From Streptomyces sp. NRRL F-2664 (GTDB lineage Bacteria > Actinomycetota > Actinomycetes > Streptomycetales > Streptomycetaceae), in contig NZ_JOFX01000067.1 of assembly GCF_000719345.1 (NCBI RefSeq), positions 1-14,769 on the forward strand: DNA of 14,769 nucleotides. Reading direction: 5' to 3'. Below the pieces are notes generated by a model. It saw nothing but the letters and a program-made list of their open reading frames with translations, did not search any database and had not been told where the DNA came from. Position numbers and translations under genes: made by a program. Of the stretch, positions 1-6,045 are shown in pieces. The first letter of the stretch is position 1; each line of letters opens with the position of its first letter.

Positions 1-1081
1 CGGTGGGGACTTGGGGGTTGGGGTCGGTCGCGGTGACGGTGAAGGTGTAGGTGCCCGGCTGGGTGGGGGTTCCGCTCAGGGTGCCGTCTGCGGCCAGGGA
101 CACTCCAGACGGCAGGGTGCCGTCAGTGACCGCAAAGGCTGCTTCCCCGGTCCCGCCGGCGGTTTCAATCACGGCCGAGTACGGCTGGCCGACGGTGGCG
201 TCCGGCAGCGGGCTCGCGGTGGTGATCTCCAGATCCGCGACAGTGTAGGAGATCGTCACCTGCGCAGGGCCCGTCGCCGCCTCGCGGGTGCCCCCGGCGG
301 GCACGAAGTCCGAACCGCCGCCTCCACCGGCGGGGCCGAGAGCTGTAGTGTTCGCAGGGCAGGAGCCTCCGCCCCCGCCTCCGAACCAGCCGCCCCCCCC
401 CCCGCCCCCCCCGCGGGCGAAACCCGCCCTGCCGCCACCTGCTCCTCCGTCCTGGCCAGTGGGGAAGCCCGCGTCACCTCCGGCGACGGGCGTGCTGGCG
501 GTCGTCACGCCGCCACCGCCCCCGCCACCCGCGACGATCAGCCGGGGGTCGTCCGGTACGCCTGTCAGCGTGCAGCCAGCTGTCTCGGAGGAGCAGGTCC
601 GGACATCGCTGGCGCCCCCTCCCGCTCCGCCGCTGAAAATGCCGGGGCCGCCCAGGCCGCCACCAACGGCGACGTTCACCCACAGGGTGCTGCCCGCTGT
701 GACAGTGAGCGTCCCTGTGACTGTGGAGCCGGCGCCACCCGCTGAACCTGGCTGTCCGCTGCTGCCTGTTTCGCCGGTGGCGGTGATGGACAGGGATGTG
801 ATGCCGGCGGGGACGGTGAAGGGCTGGTTTGCGCCGGCGGTGAAGGTCTGGGTGATGGTGGCGGCTGTGGCGGGGGCGGCGGGGACCATGACGCCCGCGG
901 CTGCCAGGACGAGTGCGGGGGCCAGGAGCCGTGCCGCTGCCCTTCGGGCGCGCGCAGCGCGCCCGAAGGGAGCAGGCTGCCGGAGGTCCGCAGCGTTGCG
1001 GGGGAGTGCCCGGGGCTGCGTTGTGGCTGTGTCGGCTGAGGTTGCCGTGGGGAGTGGGATCACGCCCGCACGCCCCCTCAT
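1..1081 (-). CDS. Secreted glycine-rich protein with Ig-like (He_PIG-type) domain, 3' end cut by window
   Basis: This reading frame stays open from the start codon to the left window edge, so the C-terminus is missing. The first ~70 residues hold an Arg-rich stretch, then a hydrophobic signal core (LLAPALVLAAAGVMV) and an Ala-rich cleavage region (PAAPATA) near residue 73. The mature part opens with a beta-rich segment (TITQTFTAGANQPFTVPAG), then a long Gly-rich region with two Cys-containing patches. It ends in a putative Ig domain with the typical signature: LPDATVGQPYSA, then GTLPSGVSLAADGTLSGTP, then GTYTFTVTATD. Secretion and surface or wall attachment are inferred. ATG 1081 is in frame; GTG 1063 is an alternative with a better-placed purine-rich GAGGGGG upstream. 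Two G-tracts (8 and 11 nt) lie in the Gly-rich part, and the frame is continuous only with exactly these lengths. Function is unknown; the secretion and Ig-fold calls are fairly sure. Confidence 0.75.
   Translation of the reverse strand, partial: MRGRAGVIPLPTATSADTATTQPRALPRNAADLRQPAPFGRAARARRAAARLLAPALVLAAAGVMVPAAPATAATITQTFTAGANQPFTVPAGITSLSITATGETGSSGQPGSAGGAGSTVTGTLTVTAGSTLWVNVAVGGGLGGPGIFSGGAGGGASDVRTCSSETAGCTLTGVPDDPRLIVAGGGGGGGVTTASTPVAGGDAGFPTGQDGGAGGGRAGFARGGGGGGGGWFGGGGGGSCPANTTALGPAGGGGGSDFVPAGGTREAATGPAQVTISYTVADLEITTASPLPDATVGQPYSAVIETAGGTGEAAFAVTDGTLPSGVSLAADGTLSGTPTQPGTYTFTVTATDPNPQVPT
940..970. repeat. Perfect 13-bp inverted repeat (hairpin) in the 5' part of the secreted-protein gene
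   Basis: The arms CCCTTCGGGCGCG (940-952) and CGCGCCCGAAGGG (958-970) are exact reverse complements around a 5-nt loop. The element lies inside the coding sequence, just before the hydrophobic signal core. It encodes the Arg-rich FGRAARARR stretch. It could be a translational or transcriptional control hairpin, or an intrinsic-terminator-like relic. No U-tract follows on either strand. Confidence 0.6.
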
Positions 1082-1170
1082 CCGTCGGGCCTGGACCCAC
1101 TATCGATGGGACACACGACCCCACGCATCCGATGACCTGCTGGCAAACGCTCTTACAGTCCCTGGCTCGG

Positions 1171-1491
1171 CTACTCCTCCGGCTCTGACGACCTGTCCAG
1201 GCAGAAGTTTGGAGCCCTGGTGCCATCCGGACATACGACGATGGCGGTGGGTGACACGACGTTGTGGTCTGTGCCGGCTACAGGGCTGTCATGTCCAGCG
1301 CCGGTGACATGGCCTGTGCCGACGACATGGTGGTCGCCAGCTACGAGGTGGTGCCCGTTACCTGGGGCGTTGATGATGGTCATCCCGTCTCCCTGGTTGT
1401 TGTCACCGTCGGCATGAGCGGGTGCCATACCCGCTCCCATCGCGATGATGACCGCTACCGTTGCCGCGCTTACATGATGCCGGTAAAGCAT
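1171..1491 (-). CDS. Small secreted His/Gly-rich repeat protein, hypothetical
   Basis: This 106-residue protein has a clear signal peptide: basic start MLYRHH, hydrophobic core AATVAVIIAMGAGMA and a cleavage site after AHA at about residue 27. The mature part carries short degenerate repeats built on GxxHxVxG (GHHLVAGDHHVVGTGHVTGAGH), with seven His over about 40 residues. It ends in a segment with two Cys (VVCPDGT and NFCLDR) that could form one disulfide. GGAGG sits 10 nt before the ATG (1502-1506), which supports this start. The repeat pattern suggests a short beta-solenoid-like or metal-binding surface, but that is inference. The gene lies 89 bp upstream of, and on the same strand as, the larger secreted protein and may be co-transcribed with it. 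I do not recognise a named family. Confidence 0.65.
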   Translation of the reverse strand: MLYRHHVSAATVAVIIAMGAGMAPAHADGDNNQGDGMTIINAPGNGHHLVAGDHHVVGTGHVTGAGHDSPVAGTDHNVVSPTAIVVCPDGTRAPNFCLDRSSEPEE

Positions 1492-1528
1492 TGCTTGTTG
1501 TCCTCCAGTAAGTGGACTTCATCGGCTG

Positions 1529-1575
1529 AGTATAGGGAAAACTTTGACGGTGTTTCACTTAGGTGCAGAGTGAAA
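1529..1575 (-). promoter_or_regulatory. Candidate promoter/operator of the small secreted-protein gene
   Basis: On the minus strand a TATACT hexamer (1534-1529) lies about 38 nt before the ATG and would give a short leader containing the GGAGG. No good -35 is visible at 17-18 nt. Just upstream is an inverted repeat, TTTCACT (1553-1559) and AGTGAAA (1569-1575), with a 9-nt loop. It would be placed to bind a regulator. This stretch is also clearly lower in GC than the genes around it. Confidence 0.35.
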
Positions 1576-1657
1576 TCTACAGCTCGTCATCACAAAAAAG
1601 GATGATCTCGTACGCAAGGTTGACGCAGTCCATCTAGGAACCGTGGGTGGGTGACCG

Positions 1658-2315
1658 ATGATCGTATGGAGAGCCGTCTACATGGCGCAGGTTGCGTCCG
1701 GGGAAGTGGTGTACGGGTTCGACCTACTGAACGCCCGTTCACGGGTCGAAAACGAGCTGGCCCTGCACGCTCAGATCGAGCAGCTCGAAGACCACAAGGC
1801 ATCGCTGTCCACCGCGGCCCCCGCTTCGCCGACTGCCCGTGCCGACGGCACCGCCGACGTCGCCGACTTCGAGCGCATGGTCCATGAGACCTTGGAAGCC
1901 TGGCATGTTCCGGGGAGCAACGCGTCCGCTACGACCCAACAACTGCCCTCTCCGTTGACGGACAGCCGCGAAAGAGCCGTGGCAGGGGCATGCGGTTCAT
2001 CCTCACGCCGCCTTCGCCGTATCACTCGCGCGCCGGAACACAGCCCGTGACCTGATCCACCCTTCGTCGTGCTCGACACTCCGGTCCTCACCTACCGCCG
2101 GCCCGAAGAACCCGCAGGCAGACCGTCCCGAGCTGATGACCGCCGACGTCGCCGAGAACTTCTACCGCGACCTCCTGGAGAATCCGCCGGGGCAGGCCAT
2201 CGTGATCGAGAACCCGACACCGCCAGCGAGCATCAGAGGGCGTGCCACCGTCCACGCATTCAGCGTGGACGGTTCGGAACGCCAAGGATTCTTCCCACCC
2301 CGAGAAAGGCAGTGA
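1658..2315 (+). pseudogene. Decayed C-terminal half of a coiled-coil ABC/SMC-type ATPase (DUF3732-like), multiple frameshifts
   Basis: Pieces of one protein are spread over three frames in collinear order. Frame A to ~1911 has a coiled-coil stretch (GEVVYGFDLLNARSRVENEL, then HAQIEQLEDH) ending in AWHVPG. The next frame, ~1915-2007, gives EQRVRYDPTTALSVDGQPRK and RGMRFILT. The third, ~2004-2058, gives HAAFAVSLARRNTARDLIH. Frame A returns at ~2054-2104 with DPPFVVLDTPVLTYRRPEE, matching the Walker B/D-loop pattern (VVLDSPL-TYR). The last frame runs ~2110-2315 with NFYRDLLENPPGQAIVIENP and GFFPPRERQ before TGA. QAIVIEN-PP and GFFP match the C-terminal signature of DUF3732-type ATPases as I recall them. 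About four indels rule out a working product. The N-terminal Walker A half is absent. Such ATPases belong to multi-component, possibly defence-related systems, but the partners are not in view. ATG 1658 marks only where the frame opens. Confidence 0.6.
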
Positions 2316-2328
2316 GTAAGACCGTGTC

Positions 2329-2445
2329 CTATGTGGTGAGGCGGACGAGGCGTTTGTAGCAGCACAGGGCGGCGGCGAGGCCGAGAAAGGCCAGGTAGTT
2401 GCGGGGATGGCGCTCGTAGCGGTGGTTGAGTCTGCGGTAGCCGGT
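2329..2445 (-). pseudogene. 3' remnant of an IS5-family transposase
   Basis: The minus strand encodes the C-terminal ~38 residues of an IS5-type transposase: RRLNHRYERHPRNYLAFLGL, then AAALCCYKRLVRLTT and a TAG stop. The xYRRLxxRYE...FLGLAAALCCYKRL pattern is the usual terminal helix of actinomycete IS5/IS427-group enzymes. Upstream of this point the frame runs straight into IS630 sequence, so everything N-terminal, including the DDE residues, is gone. The likely IS end (ACCGTGTCCTATG, about 2321-2333) starts only a few bases after the stop codon of the decayed ATPase gene. Confidence 0.7.
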
Positions 2446-2447
2446 CA

Positions 2448-3211
2448 CATGCGGCGCATTGGTCGACGCGGTCGATGGCGGAAAGACGGGGGCTTCCCCA
2501 GTCGGCGGTGTCACGTGTGTGGCGTGCTTTCGGACTGTAGCCATACCGCTCGGAGGCGTTCAGACTGTCGACGGATCCGTTCTTCGTCGACAAGGTCCAT
2601 GACGTCGTCGGCCTCTGCCTCGAGCCGCCTGAGCGTGCTCTGGTGCTGTGTGTGGATGAGAAGTCGCAGATCCAGCCCCTGGACCGGTCCCAGCCGGTCC
2701 TGCCGATGGTGCCCGGGGTGCCGGAGCGGGCCCCCCGCGGCTACGTCCGGGCCGGCACCCCCACCCTGTTCGCCGCGTTCGACGCCGCCTTCGGCCATGT
2801 CATCGGATCCCTCCACCGCCGCCACCGCGCGGCGGGGTTCAAGAAGTTCCTCACGAAGCTCGACAAAGAGAGCCCCGCCGGACTTGAGGTCCATCCCGTC
2901 TGCGGCAACTACGCGACCCACAAGACCGCAGACATCAAGAAACGGCTCCTGGCCCGCCCTCGGCTCCACATGCACTTCACACCCACAGGATCCTCCCGGC
3001 TGAACCTCGTCGAGCGATGGTTCGCGGAGCTGGCGAACAAACAGATACGGCGCGGAGTCCACAAATCCGTGCCAGCACCCGAGGGAGACATCCGCACCTG
3101 GATCGCCACCCGGAACCAGGACCCCAAGCCATTCGTATGGACGAAGACAGCCGACCAGATCCTCGAGCCCCCGCCTCATACTGCCGACGAATTACTGACT
3201 CAGGACACTAG
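2448..3211 (+). pseudogene. IS630-family transposase, 5'-truncated and mutated
   Basis: One frame encodes a helix-turn-helix tail (HWSTRSMAERRGLPQSAVSR, VWRAFGL), an amber TAG at 2538-2540, then most of the DDE catalytic domain. The order is CVDEKSQIQ (first Asp), SLHRRHR, VCGNYATHK, FTPTGSSRLN, LVERWF (Glu), then WTKTADQILE. Four defects are visible. The N-terminus is missing at the junction with the IS5 remnant. TAG replaces what is normally Lys/Arg in GLKPHRSE. The second catalytic Asp (VCDNYATH in the family) is Gly, codon 2904-2906. A one-base shift near 3170 moves the real ending (SYCRRITDSGH, stop 3209-3211) into another frame. The element is dead. Its last codon is one base from the stop codon of the converging DUF5988 gene. 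Confidence 0.85.
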
Positions 3212-3212
3212 T

Positions 3213-3419
3213 TCACTCGGCGATCTTGGTCCGGTAGATCCATTGGTACACGCGGCATCCTGATGCTTTCGAGGCGGCCACGTCAAATTCATAATGCTCA
3301 TAACCATTGAGCCAGCGAATGGTCAGGCGAGTGGGGTCCTGACGGGTGGGAGCGGGCGGGTCCTCGGCCAGCTCGGGCGGCCCACCGGACAGGCAGAAGG
3401 GGACGGTGGCCTCGATCAT
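3213..3419 (-). CDS. DUF5988-type small protein
   Basis: This 68-residue protein begins MIEATVPFCLSGGPPELAED and ends with the family hallmark: YEHYEFD, a short variable stretch, then VYQWIYRTKIAE. Small proteins of this kind (a V-L-GGP-x-L opening, a GYEHFE middle and a V-Y-W-x-x-RTxIAE ending) are common in Streptomyces, often near secondary-metabolite genes. Their function is not established. The start is well supported by AAGGAGG five bases before the ATG. There is no signal peptide or membrane segment, so it should be cytosolic. It is the last gene of the minus-strand block and appears intact although a dead IS630 element abuts its stop codon. The gap of 204 bp to the membrane-protein gene upstream is long enough for its own promoter. 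Confidence 0.7.
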   Translation of the reverse strand: MIEATVPFCLSGGPPELAEDPPAPTRQDPTRLTIRWLNGYEHYEFDVAASKASGCRVYQWIYRTKIAE

Positions 3420-3623
3420 GAGTGCCTCCTTGGATAGGGCGGGAGAGTCCGTTCATCCGATGGGACTCCTCGACCGTGGCGCGCCCGGATGGTGCGTTAG
3501 CCCATCGGGGGTGTGCAGCGGAGAGCTTCGTGAGGTTCGCCAAGCGTCTTACGGACTTGCTGGAATATGCTGCTGTGTCCGTTGGGTTACGCAGCAGCCG
3601 GTAACGGTTCCGGATGAAAAGGC
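3420..3623. other. Spacer between the membrane-protein gene and the DUF5988 gene
   Basis: No credible gene is seen in this 204-bp stretch. On the minus strand it ends with the strong ribosome-binding site AAGGAGG (3425-3431) of the DUF5988 gene. No clear terminator hairpin or promoter hexamers could be recognised by eye. Confidence 0.4.
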
Positions 3624-4358
3624 TCAACGGTTGTCGATGTATAGATCAGGCCGCAGGCGCAACAGTGCGATACCCACCGCGATCACCCAGAAGGAAAACA
3701 GCGCCCAGGGCAGCACCGATGCGAGTGTGCCGGGGGCCAGGCTCCCCTTGCCATCGAGCATTACGAAAACACCTAGGGCACAGAGTATTCCGACTCCGAC
3801 GGTGGACCACACCGCCCACCCCGGGAATATTCTGGTGCGCCGGAAGGCGAAAGCTGTGGCAAGCAAGAGCAACGCCCCATACATTTGGCCGGAAAGGTAG
3901 AGCATCCAAGACAGTTCGTAGGTGTACTTGGCGAAGGCCTCGACTGTCGGGTGGCCGGGGGTACCCGCCAGCGCGTTGAGTAGCCACACCGGGTTGGACG
4001 CCTGCATACTCACTGAGGTCGCGACGGCTGCAGGTGTGAGCATGCGGGTCACGACGGTGCGGCCACCGCAGGTCTCGAGGTAGGTAGTGAGTCCGGAGAT
4101 CAACCAGATCAGCAGCACCAGTCCGGCGGCTGCGGCGGCAACCTCGAGGCCGACAGCGACGCGGTGCTCGGCGAACCAGGCTGCAATCTGTGCACCGGTG
4201 TCACCCCAGTAAGGGTAGAGCTTGGGGAAGTGCGCCATCCCGTCCGCGCCTACGACGATCATTGTCACGAACATCAGCGGCATAGCAACAATTCCAGCCC
4301 AGCCAGATAGGCGGATTTCTCGAGCTTGTTCGGCGGACAGGGAATTCGCGGTGGGCAT
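3624..4358 (-). CDS. Multi-pass integral membrane protein, function unknown
   Basis: This 244-residue protein has about six hydrophobic segments: near residues 19-38 (GWAGIVAMPLMFVTMIVVG), 66-88 (AAAAAGLVLLIWLISGL), a weaker one near 105-125, 146-168 (LYLSGQMYGALLLLATAFAF), 176-198 and 207-232. It ends in a short basic tail (LRLRPDLYIDNR). No ATPase, transporter signature or catalytic motif is visible. The overall look is that of DUF4386-like actinomycete membrane proteins, but I am not certain of the family. AGGA about six bases before the ATG supports the start. A 253-bp gap with inverted repeats separates it from the flavoenzyme gene upstream, so it may have its own promoter. In context it could help export the product or protect against it; nothing in the sequence proves this. 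Confidence 0.7.
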   Translation of the reverse strand: MPTANSLSAEQAREIRLSGWAGIVAMPLMFVTMIVVGADGMAHFPKLYPYWGDTGAQIAAWFAEHRVAVGLEVAAAAAGLVLLIWLISGLTTYLETCGGRTVVTRMLTPAAVATSVSMQASNPVWLLNALAGTPGHPTVEAFAKYTYELSWMLYLSGQMYGALLLLATAFAFRRTRIFPGWAVWSTVGVGILCALGVFVMLDGKGSLAPGTLASVLPWALFSFWVIAVGIALLRLRPDLYIDNR

Positions 4359-4494
4359 AATGATCCTGCTAACTAAGAAGATGGGCGATAGGAAGGGAGG
4401 TGGGCAGCCGGAGGGTAGCGTCAGCGACCTCCCCAGTTACCCGAATACGGAGCACGCGTCGGGCCGTCGGGACTCGTTATTTCGCAACCCCCTC

Positions 4495-4524
4495 ACGTGC
4501 CGCCGGGGTGTGATGTCGGCACGT
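4495..4524. promoter_or_regulatory. Operator-like 8-bp inverted repeat upstream of the membrane-protein gene
   Basis: The arms ACGTGCCG (4495-4502) and CGGCACGT (4517-4524) are exact reverse complements separated by 14 nt. The repeat lies in the gap between the flavoenzyme and membrane-protein genes, about 137 bp upstream of the latter's start. The symmetry and length suit a dimeric repressor site or a weak stem-loop. No regulator gene is in the window. Confidence 0.35.
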
Positions 4525-4567
4525 CCGGTCGCCGGCGTCGCGCGATTGCGGAGTGACCGATCAGACC

Positions 4568-4588
4568 GGAACTGGGTGAAACAGTTCC
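4568..4588. repeat. 7-bp inverted repeat just downstream of the flavoenzyme gene
   Basis: GGAACTG (4568-4574) and CAGTTCC (4582-4588) flank a 7-nt loop, 24 bp past the flavoenzyme stop codon. A 10-bp direct repeat, GATCAGACCG, occurs on either side at 4559-4568 and 4610-4619. The hairpin may be a weak transcription terminator or a regulatory site. There is no U-tract. Confidence 0.35.
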
Positions 4589-4611
4589 AATACGCAAACT
4601 CTGCGGGCGGA

Positions 4612-5943
4612 TCAGACCGATTGCTTCAATACCTTCCAGAGGATAGACGGCTGGAACAATTCAGCAGGAGTAGCCGTCTTTCCTATGGTGCGAAAAAAGG
4701 TACAGGTGACACTATCGTCGTGTTCGGCGATAGCCAGCAGCCGCTCCAGGTAGCGAGACAGGATTTGGAAGTGAAGAGGTTGTTTCCGATCCGAGTCCTG
4801 TAGGGCGGTGTCGATGGCAGCAGAAAACATCCATGGTATTCTCAACGTATGTGCGGCGCCTCGATAGAAGCGATGAGGAAGTCGCCTCGTCCCTTGTGAC
4901 AGGCATTTTTTTAAAACTAGTGCCTGCTCTGCGGAATGCGTGATACCGCCACCATGGAGAGGGTTTATCGAGCACAGCGAATCGCCCATTATTACAAGCC
5001 GATCCGGGACCTTCTCAAGCCGTTCGTAATGCTGCCATACATTGCTCGGAAAGTTATAGGACATGAATTCATCCAGCGGCTTCCCCTTATGTCGGACCAG
5101 TTCAAGAATATCCGATGGAACGATGCCGGACGCATATTTCCAGAATTGATCTGCATTGGCGGGGGGGCGCCAGGGGCCGTATCCCTGGAGGGAGAATACC
5201 CAGGAGCCGTGCTCTTGCTGTAACAAGGACCAGCCGCGCGGGTTCGTGGGCGACGGACTGGACAAGCAGGCTTTGTCGGCCCCGAGCGCGCCTTCCTGCA
5301 GTCTGAAGTGCCTACTGACGTAGGAGAGGTTTAGTGGAAGCCTCTCTTCCGGCGGGCGAGAGTATCCAATTTCTTCCAACCATGCAGCAGCGAGACGGGT
5401 GCGTCCCGGTGCGCACACTACGAAATCAGCCGGCAGGAGCCACTCCCGTTTTTCGTAATTCGAAGCGACTCGCACACCACTGACGCGATCACCTGCTGAA
5501 ATAGTTTGAAATCCCAACGCTTTGCACTCCGGCAGAAACTCTATACCAGGTTTCCGGCACATGAATCGCCGCACCGCGGCTTCGATAAATGGGCGAGTCG
5601 CCAGTACCGCTTTAGCAACTCCGGGAGGCCTGCTTAAGGTATGCCCGAGATACGAGACGCGAAAGTTCGACATCGCATCCGCCTCGACAGCACCTAATTC
5701 AACTAATTCCTGACAGAAGCCGGGCATGAGTTCTTCGAATATTTCGATTCCGCGTGTCAGTAGACCGTGCGGATGTGAGCCTTGCGGCACACCGCGCCGC
5801 GGCTGGGACGGAGCACCAACAGGATGGAGCTCATCCTTCTCTACAACCGTCACTCGGCTGAAATGCTCGGCGAGAACGCCTGCGGCAAACAAGCCCGCGA
5901 ACCCGCAACCGATCACTACTGCGTGTTCATCAGCTTTCACCAT
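4612..5943 (-). CDS. FAD-dependent oxidoreductase (PHBH fold, LasC-like epoxidase/hydroxylase)
   Basis: The protein opens with a Rossmann FAD-binding motif (AVVIGCGFAGLFAAGVLAEH), an acidic strand end (VTVVEKDEL) and the family's RRGVPQGSHPHGLLTRG segment. Later it has the flavin-ribityl motif GDSLCSINPLHGGGITH, equivalent to GDA-C-FNP-x-GQGM of LasC-type epoxidases and related monooxygenases. It is cytosolic and should use FAD, NAD(P)H and O2 to hydroxylate or epoxidise a chain product. The longest frame starts at 5967, but GGAG lies six bases before the ATG at 5943, which I prefer (443 residues). Four leucines of the 451-codon frame were checked; L88, L91 and L111 are TTA, suggesting control by the bldA tRNA. 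The gene is more AT-rich than the synthase genes, hinting at a separate origin. It follows the thioesterase by ~100 bp, with a palindrome between. The substrate is unknown. Confidence 0.8.
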   Translation of the reverse strand: MVKADEHAVVIGCGFAGLFAAGVLAEHFSRVTVVEKDELHPVGAPSQPRRGVPQGSHPHGLLTRGIEIFEELMPGFCQELVELGAVEADAMSNFRVSYLGHTLSRPPGVAKAVLATRPFIEAAVRRFMCRKPGIEFLPECKALGFQTISAGDRVSGVRVASNYEKREWLLPADFVVCAPGRTRLAAAWLEEIGYSRPPEERLPLNLSYVSRHFRLQEGALGADKACLSSPSPTNPRGWSLLQQEHGSWVFSLQGYGPWRPPANADQFWKYASGIVPSDILELVRHKGKPLDEFMSYNFPSNVWQHYERLEKVPDRLVIMGDSLCSINPLHGGGITHSAEQALVLKKCLSQGTRRLPHRFYRGAAHTLRIPWMFSAAIDTALQDSDRKQPLHFQILSRYLERLLAIAEHDDSVTCTFFRTIGKTATPAELFQPSILWKVLKQSV

Positions 5944-6000
5944 CGGATGCTCCATTACCTGCGACATTTAACAATCGCAACCTGTGGCATACCATCTGCT

Positions 6001-6019
6001 GGTAGATATAAAATCTACC
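6001..6019. promoter_or_regulatory. AT-rich palindrome between thioesterase and flavoenzyme genes
   Basis: GGTAGAT (6001-6007) and ATCTACC (6013-6019) form a perfect 7-bp inverted repeat around ATAAA. It lies 58-76 bp before the preferred flavoenzyme start. It overlaps TA-rich sequence that could serve as a -10 region (TATATCT on the minus strand). It may be an operator or internal promoter for the flavoenzyme gene. Confidence 0.35.
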
Positions 6020-6045
6020 GCCGGGCGAGTATGCCCAAAGTTGGT

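Noticed and set aside
474..1226. Arg/His-rich 250-codon minus-strand frame
   Set aside because: It overlaps the secreted-protein gene in another frame, and its composition is typical of a shadow frame in GC-rich DNA. The overlapping frame has a signal peptide and a recognisable Ig domain.
288..1307. Long Pro-rich plus-strand frame
   Set aside because: It is antisense to the Gly-rich secreted protein; the Pro runs are the complement of Gly codons. No start signal or motif is present.
1658..2050. Simple 130-codon hypothetical gene
   Set aside because: Only its first ~85 codons look coding. Its continuation is found in other frames and matches one ATPase, so it is treated as a pseudogene.
2511..3179. 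222-codon minus-strand frame over the IS630 region
   Set aside because: It is antisense to clear IS630 transposase sequence.
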